A stretch of DNA of 64,000 nt from Brevibacillus choshinensis (GTDB lineage Bacteria > Bacillota > Bacilli > Brevibacillales > Brevibacillaceae), in contig NZ_LJJB01000007.1 of the NCBI RefSeq assembly GCF_001420695.1, positions 1,189,890-1,253,889 of the forward strand, written 5' to 3'. Made by a program: the position numbers and the translations under genes. The notes beneath the pieces were generated by a model that saw only the letters and a list, made by a program, of their open reading frames with translations, searched no databases and was not told the origin of the DNA. This document shows, piece after piece, positions 8,232-17,343 of the stretch; position 1 is the stretch's first letter; each line of letters starts with the position of its first letter.

Positions 8232-8821
8232 GCTATTATCGTACGTTTCGAGGTTTTTTTCGGATTATTTTTTCGCTTGTCTTTCGATGGCAAGTGATCG
8301 GGCGTGAACATATACCTAAGGAAGGCCCAGTCATTCTGTGTGCCAACCACATCTCTTTGTGGGATCCGCCGCTTCTCGGATCGGGAATCGAGCGGATGGT
8401 CAACTTTATGGCGAAAGAAGAGCTTTTCCGCATTCCAGTAATTGGTTTTCTCATTACAAAGTTCGGTGCATTTCCGGTCAAACGGGGAGCTGGAGATCGG
8501 GCTGCAATCCGAACGACGCTGAAATTACTGGAAGAAGGAAAAATCTTTGGAATCTTCCCAGAAGGTACGCGCAGTAAGACTGGTGAAGTGGGCGAAGGAA
8601 TGCCTGGGGTGGCCATGTTTGCCCTCAAATCTCAAGCGCTGGTAATTCCTGTAGCGATTATTGGGCCGTACCGTTTGTTCCGACCGATCAAGATCGTATA
8701 CGGCGAGCCGATTGATCTCACCAGACTGCGTGAGGCTAAATCGAGCGCGGATACGTTAAAAGAAACAAGCGATTTGATCATGGATCACATTAGGAATTTA
8801 CGTAATCAGCATCGATCCTAA
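8228..8821 (+). CDS. plsC: 1-acyl-sn-glycerol-3-phosphate acyltransferase
   Basis: Encodes 197 residues from a GTG that overlaps the cmk stop (GTGA). The acyltransferase motifs NHISLWD (40-46, HX4D) and PEGTRS (111-116) are intact, and there is a short hydrophobic N-terminus. The enzyme makes phosphatidic acid from lysophosphatidic acid at the membrane. With plsY (14.6 kb) and gpsA (15.3 kb), this window carries three steps of phosphatidate synthesis. Confidence 0.94.
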   Translation: MSYYRTFRGFFRIIFSLVFRWQVIGREHIPKEGPVILCANHISLWDPPLLGSGIERMVNFMAKEELFRIPVIGFLITKFGAFPVKRGAGDRAAIRTTLKLLEEGKIFGIFPEGTRSKTGEVGEGMPGVAMFALKSQALVIPVAIIGPYRLFRPIKIVYGEPIDLTRLREAKSSADTLKETSDLIMDHIRNLRNQHRS

Positions 8822-9007
8822 GCAGTCGGTATAGAATTACCAAAGGGTAGAATACTAATTCTGCTGGAACATACTGGCTTCATCAGTAGGAACTGTTAGC
8901 CTTAAGGCTGCAGTTAAAAATATACATGCTCCCGCTTCATGTAACGTGATGGATCGTAACGTCTACATAGATGGTCTGGGACTGATGGTATTAAGGAGGT
9001 CTTTTTG

Positions 9008-10180
9008 ATGATGGAAGAAACAAACGTAAGTCTAACAGATGCAGCTACTGTTTCCGTAGGTGACGTCGTAAAAGCAACCGTCACGAAAGTAGAAGACAAG
9101 CAAGCATTGGTTGATGTAGGTTACAAATACGATGGACTCATTCCAATCAGTGAACTTTCCCCTCTGCATGTTGAGAAAGTCTCAGATGTAGTGGCAGTCG
9201 GCGATACCTTTGAAGTGAAGGTAATCAAGCTGAACGATGAGAAAGAAGAACTCGTGGTTTCCAAGAAGGCAGTAGCAATGGAATCTTCTTGGTCAGACCT
9301 GGAGCAAAAAATGCATTCAGGCGAAATCATCGAAGCAGTCGTCAAGGAAGTAGTAAAGGGCGGGCTGGTTGTAGATGTAGGCGTGCGCGGCTTTATCCCA
9401 GCTTCTATGGTGGAGCGTCACTTCGTAGAAGATTTCGCTGATTACAAAGGGAAGTCTTTGACGCTCAGAGTAGTTGAGATGGATAAAGAAAAGAACAAGG
9501 TTATCCTCTCCCACAAAGCTGTTCTGGAAGATGAAGTGAAACAGAACAAACAAACCATTTTGGATAAAATCCAGCCAGGTCAAGTTCTGGAGGGTACTGT
9601 ACAGCGCATGACTGACTTCGGCGTATTCGTAGATATCGGCGGGGTTGACGGACTGGTACACGTTTCCGAGCTGGCTTGGAACCGCGTAGATAAACCATCC
9701 GACGTGGTTAAAGAAGGCGACAAAGTAACCGTAAAAGTTCTCAAGGTTGACAAAGAGAATGAACGAATTGGTCTGAGCATCAAGGAAACGCAAGCAGGTC
9801 CTTGGGCGAAGGTTGCCGAAGAGTTCAAAACTGGCTCCATTGTGAAAGGTACCGTAAAACGTTTGGTTACCTTTGGTGCTTTCGTAGAAGTTGCTCCTGG
9901 CATTGAAGGTTTGGTTCATATCTCCCAAATCGCCAATCGCCGTGTGAACACTCCGGGTGAGGTCTTGAAAGAAGGCCAAGAAGTACAAGTGAAAGTCCTG
10001 GATGTTGTGCCACAAGAGCAACGCATCAGCTTGAGCATTCGCGCTGTTGAAGAAGACCGCGAAGAACAAGCAGAGCGCGCAAGCAAAAAAGAACAACAGC
10101 AGTTCCAGCAAGAAAACAACCAACCAATGGGTGTAACGCTGGGCGAACTGTTTGCTGACCTGAAAGATAAATTCAAGTAA
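9008..10180 (+). CDS. rpsA: 30S ribosomal protein S1 homologue (YpfD-like)
   Basis: About 390 residues with four S1 RNA-binding domains (roughly 15-85, 103-170, 189-258, 275-343), each with the typical G-D-V-V/F-V-D-G-G and LVHVSELA/LVHISQIA motifs, then a glutamine-rich tail. Gram-positive S1-like proteins of this four-domain size bind mRNA but are usually less essential than six-domain proteobacterial S1. Three possible starts occur in a row (TTG 9005, ATG 9008, ATG 9011); the AAGGAGGT site at 8993-9000 best fits 9008. It is preceded by 186 bases without a convincing promoter. Confidence 0.93.
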   Translation: MMEETNVSLTDAATVSVGDVVKATVTKVEDKQALVDVGYKYDGLIPISELSPLHVEKVSDVVAVGDTFEVKVIKLNDEKEELVVSKKAVAMESSWSDLEQKMHSGEIIEAVVKEVVKGGLVVDVGVRGFIPASMVERHFVEDFADYKGKSLTLRVVEMDKEKNKVILSHKAVLEDEVKQNKQTILDKIQPGQVLEGTVQRMTDFGVFVDIGGVDGLVHVSELAWNRVDKPSDVVKEGDKVTVKVLKVDKENERIGLSIKETQAGPWAKVAEEFKTGSIVKGTVKRLVTFGAFVEVAPGIEGLVHISQIANRRVNTPGEVLKEGQEVQVKVLDVVPQEQRISLSIRAVEEDREEQAERASKKEQQQFQQENNQPMGVTLGELFADLKDKFK

Positions 10181-10195
10181 GCAAAGATAGATGGG

Positions 10196-10224
10196 GGGAT
10201 ACGCATGAGGCGTATCCCTTTTTC
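10196..10224 (+). terminator. Terminator after rpsA
   Basis: GGGATACGC (10196-10204) pairs perfectly with GCGTATCCC (10210-10218), followed by TTTTT. Confidence 0.9.
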
Positions 10225-10256
10225 TTTGCCTGAAATCGAGCAAAGGAGGGACGAGC

Positions 10257-11309
10257 ATGGATCGTTCCGTTCGAAAAATCGAGCATATTCAGCATGCTCT
10301 TACGACAAACGAATACGGTTTCAACGCTTTTGACGAGGTGAGCTTCGTACCGAATAGCTTACCGGGAGTTTCTCTGAACAGCGTGTCATTACAATGTGAT
10401 TTGGGGGACTTTCGATTGTCGTCCCCGATTATCATCAACGCGATGACTGGTGGAGCAGAAGCGACGACAGAAGTTAATCGGAAGCTAGCCGTGATTGCGA
10501 GAGAACGAGGGCTGGCGATGGCCGTGGGCTCGCAAATGGCAGCCTTGAGAGATCCGAGTGTCCAGGAGAGCTACCGCGTCGTGAGGAAAGAACATCCTCG
10601 TGGTATTGTGTTTGCCAATGTAGGAGCGGAAGCGACGGTGGACGAAGCAAAAGCAGCGGTCGAAATGATGGAAGCAGATGGACTACAAATTCATTTGAAT
10701 GTGATGCAGGAGCTGCTAATGCCAGAAGGAGACAGGGATTTTCACGGATATCTGGATCACATTCGTGCCATTTCCGATCAATTGGAAGTTCCAGTCATGA
10801 TCAAGGAAGTCGGGTTTGGGATGGCGAGAAATACACTTCTGGAGCTGATGCAGGCAGGAGTCGCGATGATTGACGTCGGAGGAAGAGGAGGAACCAATTT
10901 TGCCAAGGTTGAAAACATGCGTAGAACCCTGCCCCTCACGATGTTTGAGGAATGGGGATTCACTACGGTGGAAAGTTTGCTGGAAGCATCGTGTGTTAGG
11001 GCTTCGAGTGCTCCTATCCTGGCGACGGGCGGAATTCGACATGGTCTCGATGCGGCAAAAGCAATGGCTCTCGGAGCTTCGGCAGTAGGAATTGCGGGCG
11101 CCATGCTGCGATGCGTGCAGACGCAATCCATCGAGGAATGTCTGGCCACGGTGGATAATTGGCATTATCAATTGCAAGTGGCCATGACTGCGTTGGGTAC
11201 GGTGCAACTCAACCAGCTGCAGGAACAGCCTCTACTGATTACAGGGAAAACAGCAGAAAGAGCTCGTTTGCGTGGGATCTCGTTAGAAGAATGGGCACAA
11301 AAGAAGTAA
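10257..11309 (+). CDS. fni: Type 2 isopentenyl-diphosphate delta-isomerase
   Basis: A 350-residue FMN- and NADPH-dependent isomerase that interconverts isopentenyl and dimethylallyl diphosphate. The barrel carries INAMTGG (about 60-66), GSQMA, KEVGFGMA and GGRGGTNFAK, all typical of Idi-2. An AAAGGAGGG site sets the ATG. Position after rpsA matches B. subtilis fni. It supplies the allylic starter used by HepS/HepT further along. Confidence 0.96.
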   Translation: MDRSVRKIEHIQHALTTNEYGFNAFDEVSFVPNSLPGVSLNSVSLQCDLGDFRLSSPIIINAMTGGAEATTEVNRKLAVIARERGLAMAVGSQMAALRDPSVQESYRVVRKEHPRGIVFANVGAEATVDEAKAAVEMMEADGLQIHLNVMQELLMPEGDRDFHGYLDHIRAISDQLEVPVMIKEVGFGMARNTLLELMQAGVAMIDVGGRGGTNFAKVENMRRTLPLTMFEEWGFTTVESLLEASCVRASSAPILATGGIRHGLDAAKAMALGASAVGIAGAMLRCVQTQSIEECLATVDNWHYQLQVAMTALGTVQLNQLQEQPLLITGKTAERARLRGISLEEWAQKK

Positions 11310-11387
11310 GTCTGAGAGGATCGACTCATGAAAGGCTGGTAGTTGAGGCATACTTTGGGGAGACCGCCACATCTTGAGGAGTTGATC

Positions 11388-12026
11388 ATGAACGAGGGAA
11401 CCATCGCGATCCTATCTCAGTGGAGCTTGCTTTGTTTGGTTTGGATGGGAAGTATGGATGCGCAGTTGCAGGAAATAGGGATAGCACCGAAGCGGATGCT
11501 CGCTGTGATTTGTGCGTTTCTCATCTGTACCTTTGTCAGCTGGAAGGTGTATTTTGCACCGGTTGAAATCAGTCTTAGTGGTGCTTTGCTGCCATTACTC
11601 GCTAGTGGCTGGCTATATTGCCGCTTGCCACTTGTTCGGCGCCGGTTGTATTTTCTAGGAGCCTGTGCGACTGCCATGCTGCTGTTTTGGTTGCGCTGGT
11701 TGTTTTTTACCGACCCCGTCTTGTTGTTCTGGGAGGAAGGAATGATTGTGCCCACTGCAGGATTCCTCTCCATACTGGCCATGAGTCGCAACGGCGTAGC
11801 GCAGCTGTTTCAAGTGATGTTTGCTCTTCCTTTAGCTGACGCCCTTCATTCGCTTTTCTTCTGGAAACTGTCCGGCTCATGTGTGTTTGGTAACGAATAC
11901 GCCCAAGATCTGCTTTGGAGCACGATCTCCTTGTGGATTCTCGTGAGTGTCATTCGTTTCGCCGTTGTGCGAATCCTCAAATGGAGGAAAACCGTATCAT
12001 CCGATCCCAATGAGCGAAAGTGGTGA
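11388..12026 (+). CDS. yphA: YphA-like integral membrane protein
   Basis: A 212-residue protein that is nearly all hydrophobic, with about six membrane helices and a short basic tail. Function is unknown. The ATG at 11388 follows TTGAGGAG; a longer frame from 11343 lacks a ribosome site. Placement between fni and the YIEGIA gene matches B. subtilis yphA, which is of similar size. It overlaps the next gene by 17 bases. Confidence 0.72.
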   Translation: MNEGTIAILSQWSLLCLVWMGSMDAQLQEIGIAPKRMLAVICAFLICTFVSWKVYFAPVEISLSGALLPLLASGWLYCRLPLVRRRLYFLGACATAMLLFWLRWLFFTDPVLLFWEEGMIVPTAGFLSILAMSRNGVAQLFQVMFALPLADALHSLFFWKLSGSCVFGNEYAQDLLWSTISLWILVSVIRFAVVRILKWRKTVSSDPNERKW

Positions 12027-12939
12027 TGCCCCTTTGTTTAAAGAGTTGCTGGCCAATGAGTATGTGTTTCCTCTGATGCTAGGCTTCGTATTTGGGATTC
12101 TTTGCAGGATCAACTTGCTGCGAACAGACTATCGGCAATACCCTACGTATCCACATGGGAAGATCATTCATGTCTCACTCGGTGTCATTGCATCGGCACT
12201 GGGGGCACTGGCCATTCCTGCTCTGCTCAAGGAAAACTATACGGCAGTTACGTTCCTGACAGTCGCAGCCCAGCAATTTCGTGATGTCCGCAACATGGAG
12301 CGTACCACTCTCAATGAGATTGACAAGCAAGAGCTCGTCCCGCGTGGCGGACCTTACATCGAAGGAATAGCGATGGTCTTTGAGGGGCGAAACTATTTGG
12401 TGATGTTTACGTCGTTGGTGACGACATCCGCGATGATCTTTTTTCATTGGTGGGGCGGTGTCATTGCAGGGGTGATAGCGCTAGCGATCTCACACAAGCT
12501 CAAGTCAGGCAAGACTTTAAAGCTGATCGTAGATGTGATACCGGCCCCTTTGCGAGTTGAAGGCAAGGACTTATACGTAGGGGACATCTACATCATGAAT
12601 GTAGGGCTGCAGGAGTCGCAAAAAGTAATTCAGGAGCAAGGTATGGGATACATACTCGTGCCAAAGGACGCAAATGCGACGGTCACCATCGCCCATCCCG
12701 GCCAACGACAAGCGATTTTGCATGATGTGGCGACACAGCTGGGTGTTTACACTGATACGGGCGAGCCTTCCCTCACTCCGTTGGTGAAACGGGATCTCCA
12801 TACGGGACGTTTAGGCGTCTTTCTTTTGCCACAGGTCAAAGACCCCGATCGTGCCCAGGCAGTCATTTATGCCGTACCGATATTGGAAAGTGTCTTCCGA
12901 ATGCCGCAAAAGTCCAATGCAACTAAGCAGGAGGTGTAG
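12010..12939 (+). CDS. YIEGIA-family membrane protein (YphB/SeaA-like)
   Basis: About 309 residues. It has N-terminal hydrophobic helices, a cytoplasmic stretch with the signature PYIEGIA, two more helices and a soluble C-terminal domain. It is the counterpart of B. subtilis YphB (SeaA), reported as a spore-envelope assembly protein. The start is uncertain: ATG 12010 lacks a well-spaced ribosome site (GGAGG lies about 24 bases upstream), but overlap with yphA suggests coupled translation. The next small gene is its usual partner. Confidence 0.8.
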   Translation: MSESGDAPLFKELLANEYVFPLMLGFVFGILCRINLLRTDYRQYPTYPHGKIIHVSLGVIASALGALAIPALLKENYTAVTFLTVAAQQFRDVRNMERTTLNEIDKQELVPRGGPYIEGIAMVFEGRNYLVMFTSLVTTSAMIFFHWWGGVIAGVIALAISHKLKSGKTLKLIVDVIPAPLRVEGKDLYVGDIYIMNVGLQESQKVIQEQGMGYILVPKDANATVTIAHPGQRQAILHDVATQLGVYTDTGEPSLTPLVKRDLHTGRLGVFLLPQVKDPDRAQAVIYAVPILESVFRMPQKSNATKQEV

Positions 12940-12942
12940 ATC

Positions 12943-13125
12943 ATGCCCAGTACGATCTTGGCCGTGATCACCCTGAACAAGGAAAAGATAGCAGGTGGAG
13001 CACCTATCTTCATCGAGCCTGATAAAGAAAAAATGCAGCAAGTAGCGTTTACGCTGGAGAAGATTTTAGATGCGATGGTACATGAAGTGAGCGAGGATAC
13101 CCTTATCATTGTTCGGCATAAGTAG
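12943..13125 (+). CDS. Small partner of YIEGIA protein (capping subunit family)
   Basis: A 60-residue protein starting three bases after the YIEGIA gene, with AGGAGGT embedded in the end of the upstream frame. It is a compact alpha/beta protein (strand ILAVITLN, helix MQQVAFTLEKILDAMV, strand DTLIIVRH). Public annotations call the small gene after YIEGIA a capping complex subunit; I assign it by position and size. Co-translation implies a stoichiometric complex. Confidence 0.7.
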   Translation: MPSTILAVITLNKEKIAGGAPIFIEPDKEKMQQVAFTLEKILDAMVHEVSEDTLIIVRHK

Positions 13126-13138
13126 TCTATGGTATGAT
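13109..13138 (+). promoter_or_regulatory. Candidate promoter of der with extended -10
   Basis: TTGTTC (13109-13114), 18 bases, TATGAT (13133-13138) preceded by TGG. It overlaps the end of the preceding gene and points at der. Confidence 0.4.
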
Positions 13139-13149
13139 TAGCTAATGAG

Positions 13150-13207
13150 AAAACCTTAACGGCGCGTATTCAGTGAGTAGCGACCCGCGATTGAGTGGAA
13201 GGTTTTT
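13150..13207 (+). promoter_or_regulatory. Hairpin leader upstream of der
   Basis: Perfect arms AAAACCTT (13150-13157) and AAGGTTTT (13199-13206) enclose a GC-rich core with CGCG on both sides, ending in a T run. It lies between the candidate promoter and der, so it looks like an attenuator or a structured 5' leader. Confidence 0.4.
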
Positions 13208-13275
13208 ATGCGTATAGGAGTTTACAAGCTTATCTTGTACGTTCAAAAAGTAAATGAGAGAGAGTGTTGTTGATT

Positions 13276-14589
13276 ATGGGATTGCCAGTGGTAGCCATTG
13301 TGGGGAGACCCAACGTGGGCAAGTCCACGATTTTTAACAGACTGATCGGCGAGCGCATCGCCATCGTGGAAGACATGCCGGGAGTTACCCGTGACCGATT
13401 GTACGGAAAAGGAGAATGGTTAACCCATACCTTTCATGTAATCGATACAGGTGGAATTGAGTTCGGTGAGACCGACGAGATTCTCACGCAAATGCGGTAC
13501 CAGGCTGAGTTGGCTATTGATGAAGCAGATGTGATCATCATGATCGCAGATAGCCGAACGGGTGCTACAGACGCGGATGTAGAACTGGCACGTATGCTGA
13601 ACCGTACAGGTAAACCAGTCGTGCTAGCGGTAAATAAAGCGGATAATCCGGAAATGCGTGCAGATATTTATGACTTTTATTCATTGGGATTGGGCGAACC
13701 GTTCCCTGTTTCCGGATCTCATGGTTTAGGTCTGGGGGACATGCTGGAAGAAGTCGTCCTGCATTTTCCGGCACAAGAGGATGAGGCATACGCGGAAGAT
13801 CTCATCCGTATATCGATCATCGGACGCCCGAATGTAGGGAAGTCGTCTTTGACCAATGCCATTCTGGGAGAAGAGCGAGTGATAGTCAGTGAAGTGGCAG
13901 GTACGACAAGGGATGCCATCGATACGCCATTCGAACGTGATGGTCAAAGCTATATTCTCGTTGATACGGCTGGGATGCGCAAACGCGGAAAGGTTTACGA
14001 GAGCACAGAGAAATACAGCGTGATGCGTGCGATGCGTGCCATCGAGGATTCCGATGTGGTACTCGTCGTAATCAATGGAGAAGAGGGCATCATCGAGCAA
14101 GACAAGAAGATCGCTGGTTACGCACATGAGGCAGGCCGTGGCATCATGATCGTCGTAAACAAATGGGATGCGGTGGAAAAGGACGACAAAACCATGCAAC
14201 GCTTTACGGAATTGATCCGTGAAGAGTTCAAGTATCTGGATTACGCACCGATCCTGTACGTGTCCGCCAAATCCAAGCAACGCGTTCACACGATTTTGCC
14301 TAAAGTGAATGAAATTTCCCAGGCACATGCGATGCGAGTACCGACGTCTGTCCTGAACGATCTGGTAACCGATGCGACCATTCGGACACCACCGCCATCT
14401 GACAGAGGAAAACGACTCAAAATCAACTATGCAACGCAGGCGACTGTGAAACCGCCGACGTTCATTTTGTTTGTCAACGATCCAGAACTTATGCATTTTT
14501 CCTATGAACGGTACATAGAGAACAAAATACGTGAGGCATTTGTTTTCGAAGGCACGCCTGTGCGTATTTGGACGAGGAAAAAAACGTAG
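13276..14589 (+). CDS. der: Ribosome assembly GTPase Der (EngA)
   Basis: A 437-residue GTPase with two tandem G domains, each with its P-loop GRPNVGKS (about 10-17 and 183-190), DxxG (DTGG, DTAG) and NKxD (NKAD, NKWD), then a C-terminal KH-like domain. Der is needed for 50S subunit maturation. ATG 13276 gives the family N-terminus [15 protein letters not shown] codons just upstream extend the frame but are not needed. It is followed by plsY and gpsA. Confidence 0.97.
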   Translation: MGLPVVAIVGRPNVGKSTIFNRLIGERIAIVEDMPGVTRDRLYGKGEWLTHTFHVIDTGGIEFGETDEILTQMRYQAELAIDEADVIIMIADSRTGATDADVELARMLNRTGKPVVLAVNKADNPEMRADIYDFYSLGLGEPFPVSGSHGLGLGDMLEEVVLHFPAQEDEAYAEDLIRISIIGRPNVGKSSLTNAILGEERVIVSEVAGTTRDAIDTPFERDGQSYILVDTAGMRKRGKVYESTEKYSVMRAMRAIEDSDVVLVVINGEEGIIEQDKKIAGYAHEAGRGIMIVVNKWDAVEKDDKTMQRFTELIREEFKYLDYAPILYVSAKSKQRVHTILPKVNEISQAHAMRVPTSVLNDLVTDATIRTPPPSDRGKRLKINYATQATVKPPTFILFVNDPELMHFSYERYIENKIREAFVFEGTPVRIWTRKKT

Positions 14590-14604
14590 GGAGAGGAAAC
14601 CGCC

Positions 14605-15207
14605 ATGGTGTTATTATCCTGGGTGATCAGTTACCTAATCGGTTCGATCAGCTTTAGTTATCTTATCGCCAAAAAAGTTGCAGGAATTGACATCCGTTCA
14701 CACGGGAGCGGCAATGCGGGTGCTACGAATACGTTGCGAGTGTTGGGGAAAGGGCCCGGAATTGCTGTATTGATTCTGGATGCTCTAAAAGGTCTCGCGG
14801 CTATGGGGATTACTCACCTCATTACAGGGGATCCTACGGCATATGCGGTATCTGGTTTATTTGCGATCGCTGGTCACAACTGGCCGATTTTTTTCGGATT
14901 TCGCGGGGGGAAGGGCATTGCCACCACTCTTGGTGTAGCTCTGGGCTTCTCTCCCTTAGCTTTTCTTATAGGTGCCGTACTGGCAGTTATCCTGATCGCA
15001 GTGACTCGATATGTATCGCTCGGTTCATTAGTGCTTGTTACCGTTTTACCCATTGCTGTCTATGTGTTGGATAAGCCCATTGCTTTTTTCTGGACAAGCT
15101 TGATACTCGCAGTCTTCGCCTATGTTCGCCATTATAATAATATCCGAAATCTTTTTGCAGGGACTGAACGGAAACTGGGAGACAAATCACACCGCAAACT
15201 AGGCTAG
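14605..15207 (+). CDS. plsY: Acyl-phosphate:glycerol-3-phosphate acyltransferase
   Basis: A 200-residue membrane protein with five or so helices and the PlsY motifs SHGSGNAGATNTLR (about 32-45), GHNWPIFFGFRGGKGIAT and HYNNIRNLFAGTE. It makes lysophosphatidic acid from acyl phosphate and glycerol-3-phosphate. A GGGAGAGG site lies 15 bases after der. It sits beside gpsA, which makes its glycerol-3-phosphate substrate. Confidence 0.96.
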   Translation: MVLLSWVISYLIGSISFSYLIAKKVAGIDIRSHGSGNAGATNTLRVLGKGPGIAVLILDALKGLAAMGITHLITGDPTAYAVSGLFAIAGHNWPIFFGFRGGKGIATTLGVALGFSPLAFLIGAVLAVILIAVTRYVSLGSLVLVTVLPIAVYVLDKPIAFFWTSLILAVFAYVRHYNNIRNLFAGTERKLGDKSHRKLG

Positions 15208-15262
15208 CTCTGATCGGGATGTACTTTTAAGAGCGAGCGGTTGGAAAGTGGAGGGAGATCGA

Positions 15263-16291
15263 TTGATTCAAAATGTTGCCGTAATTGGCGCAGGCAGTTG
15301 GGGAACTGCACTCGCTTCGGTTTTGGCGGATAACGGACATCAAGTCACACTCTGGGTGCGAAATGCCGAACAGGCTGAAAGCATTAATTCGAATCATATG
15401 AATGAAAAGTATTTGCCTGATGCCAAGCTCTCTGCAAGTATTGTAGCGACTTCGGATTTGAATGCAGCTGTTTCGGGAAAACCGGTCGTACTCCTGGCCG
15501 TTCCTTCCCATGCAATGCGACAAGTATGTCGTGATCTCGCTCCAATGCTGGCACAGGATGTCCTGCTCTTACACGCGGTAAAGGGCTTTGAGCTTGAAAG
15601 CCTCAAACGCATGTCTGAGGTCATGCACGAAGAATTGCCTAAGTCGATTGCTACAAGGCTGGCAGTGTTATCTGGACCGAGCCATGCTGAAGAAGTCGTG
15701 CGGCGCCAGCCAACAACGGTTGTCGTGGCTTCTGAATCCGAAGATAGCATGCTGCACGCGCAGGATTTGCTGATGAATGGCAACTTCCGCGTCTATACCA
15801 ACCCTGATTTAGTTGGTGCAGAAATCGCGGGGGCTCTGAAAAATATCATTGCGCTCGGAGCCGGTATGTCTGATGGACTCGGTTTTGGGGACAACGCAAA
15901 GGCTGCTTTGTTGACACGCGGCCTCGCGGAAATTAGCCGATTGGGTCTGAAACTCGGAGCTTTACCGCCTACATTCTCAGGTCTGGCGGGGATTGGGGAC
16001 CTGGTTGCGACCTGCACGAGCAAGCACAGCCGCAATTGGCGTGCAGGTTTTCTGCTCGGACAGGGGAAAAAGCTCGACGATGTTCTTGCCGAAATTGGGA
16101 TGGTCGTAGAAGGAGTTCGCACGACGCAAGCTGCTAATGTGATCGCCAAGCGTGAAGATGTGGAAATGCCGATTACCCATGTCCTTTATGGAATTTTGTT
16201 TGAAGGTAAAGATCCGCGGCAAGGCGTGGAGCAACTGATGGGAAGACTAAAAACATATGAAATGGAGTACCTGAATCCGGATCATAAGTAG
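15263..16291 (+). CDS. gpsA: Glycerol-3-phosphate dehydrogenase [NAD(P)+]
   Basis: A 342-residue dehydrogenase converting dihydroxyacetone phosphate to glycerol-3-phosphate. The N-terminal GAGSWGTALA dinucleotide motif, KGFE and the catalytic GALKNIIALGAG segment are all present. The open frame reaches a GTG at 15248, but GGAGGGAG at 15250-15257 is correctly spaced for the TTG at 15263, giving MIQNVAVIGAG as in homologues. A rare TTG start may limit its translation. Confidence 0.94.
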   Translation: MIQNVAVIGAGSWGTALASVLADNGHQVTLWVRNAEQAESINSNHMNEKYLPDAKLSASIVATSDLNAAVSGKPVVLLAVPSHAMRQVCRDLAPMLAQDVLLLHAVKGFELESLKRMSEVMHEELPKSIATRLAVLSGPSHAEEVVRRQPTTVVVASESEDSMLHAQDLLMNGNFRVYTNPDLVGAEIAGALKNIIALGAGMSDGLGFGDNAKAALLTRGLAEISRLGLKLGALPPTFSGLAGIGDLVATCTSKHSRNWRAGFLLGQGKKLDDVLAEIGMVVEGVRTTQAANVIAKREDVEMPITHVLYGILFEGKDPRQGVEQLMGRLKTYEMEYLNPDHK

Positions 16292-16302
16292 GTGTACGCC
16301 TC

Positions 16303-16330
16303 ACACATTTAGGCTCCTGCACATACCATA
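16303..16330 (+). promoter_or_regulatory. Candidate sporulation (SigK-type) promoter of spoVIF
   Basis: CATACCATA (16322-16330) fits the mother-cell -10 pattern CATANNNTA, and AC at 16303-16304 is 17 bases upstream, as in SigK promoters. The predicted start is about 30 bases before the gene. Confidence 0.45.
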
Positions 16331-16354
16331 GGATGTAAACATTGGTAGCAGGAG
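16314..16354 (+). promoter_or_regulatory. Inverted repeat covering the spoVIF ribosome site
   Basis: CTCCTGC (16314-16320) is the exact complement of GCAGGAG (16348-16354), which forms the spoVIF Shine-Dalgarno. The upstream arm lies before the predicted SigK start point, so only read-through RNA from gpsA would contain both arms. Confidence 0.4.
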
Positions 16355-16364
16355 GAGGTCCATC

Positions 16365-16631
16365 ATGAGTAATCCGTTTTCTGGTGGTTTTTTGGATCGC
16401 TTTAAAGGGAAGGGAGCAAATATCGACGAATCGAAGCTGCGTTCCTTGGCGAGCCAAATGAAAAAGAGCGATTTTGAAGATGAGGAAAAGCTCCGTCAAA
16501 TCATCAAAACGCTAGCCACGCTTTCCGGCAAGCAACTGACAGCTGAGAAGGAAGATAAGATCATCGAGATGTTTTACAATCAAGAAATCAACATCCATGA
16601 CATGTCGAGCCTGACAAAGCTCCTGAAATAA
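16365..16631 (+). CDS. spoVIF: Stage VI sporulation protein F-like
   Basis: An 88-residue helical protein whose middle (FEDEEKLRQIIKTLATLSGKQLTAEKEDKI, read in two halves at 43-57 and 58-72) resembles SpoVIF, which supports GerE-dependent late coat gene expression in the mother cell. A GCAGGAGGAGG site precedes the ATG. A SigK-like promoter upstream agrees with late sporulation expression. I rely on size, composition and motif resemblance. Confidence 0.72.
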   Translation: MSNPFSGGFLDRFKGKGANIDESKLRSLASQMKKSDFEDEEKLRQIIKTLATLSGKQLTAEKEDKIIEMFYNQEINIHDMSSLTKLLK

Positions 16632-16736
16632 GAGAAATGGGCGATTATGCCCGTTACCTGATGGGAAAACCGTCATACAGTAACACTAGGAACAATCATG
16701 GCTCTACAGGGACATGGCTGACCTACAGAACAAAGA

Positions 16737-16766
16737 AAAAAAGAGGGATCTCATCCCTCTTTTTTT
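16737..16766. terminator. Bidirectional terminator between spoVIF side and the convergent gene
   Basis: AAAAAGAGGGAT (16738-16749) and ATCCCTCTTTTT (16753-16764) pair perfectly around a 3-base loop, with A and T tracts on the two sides. The stop codon of the minus-strand gene lies in the loop and distal arm. Confidence 0.88.
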
Positions 16767-17251
16767 CGTTGCTTTGAACTGCTGTTGCCGACCGTTTGTG
16801 TCAGCAGATTCTGGACCAGAGGGGACTGCAGCAGACCCAGCAATTGACCGATGTCGATATTGCCTAGAGGATTGCTGTTTGTAGTCGACGTTTCCGGTTC
16901 TGGGGCCTCTTCAACCATTCTAGATGCTTCCGATGCTCCTTTTCGCTTCGAGGTCGGTTTCTCGGATGCGACTGGTTCTGTTTTTTCAGCGGGGCGCTTT
17001 CCGAAGTTTTCAAAGATCTCCATAGCCCCGTACAACGTATCCATCGTCTCTTCGACTTGACGGATGGTACTGCTGATTCCTTTAATGTTGTTGCGCATTT
17101 TGGATACAGACGTCCGCAGATCGACCGCTGGCACCACTTTCTTTGGTGTGACAGCTAAGGATACGTCTGTCAGCTGTTCACTCAGCTTCTTGCTGGGGAT
17201 GGGTGCGTAGGGATTGCGCCATTTTCGATTACCGCTCACTTTGTTGCTCAA
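16751..17251 (-). CDS. Hypothetical protein with coiled-coil centre and low-complexity tail
   Basis: A 166-residue protein of unknown function. It has a basic N-terminus with PYAPIPSKK, a helical heptad-like middle (about 45-80), a charged Ser/Pro/Glu-rich linker, and a short hydrophobic C-terminal segment GNIDIGQLLGLLQ before a basic end. No signal peptide or membrane helix is evident. It is the only minus-strand gene between 3.4 and 53 kb that I call. Its context among sporulation genes hints at, but does not prove, a spore role. Confidence 0.6.
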   Translation of the reverse strand: MSNKVSGNRKWRNPYAPIPSKKLSEQLTDVSLAVTPKKVVPAVDLRTSVSKMRNNIKGISSTIRQVEETMDTLYGAMEIFENFGKRPAEKTEPVASEKPTSKRKGASEASRMVEEAPEPETSTTNSNPLGNIDIGQLLGLLQSPLVQNLLTQTVGNSSSKQRKKEG

Positions 17252-17343
17252 TTGCTATCCCTCCAATGGGCGAATTCATCACGATAGTCTATGCGAATGT
17301 CCAGATGGAGGTTCGCAACCGTCAGACGGACACTGGCGAAGTA

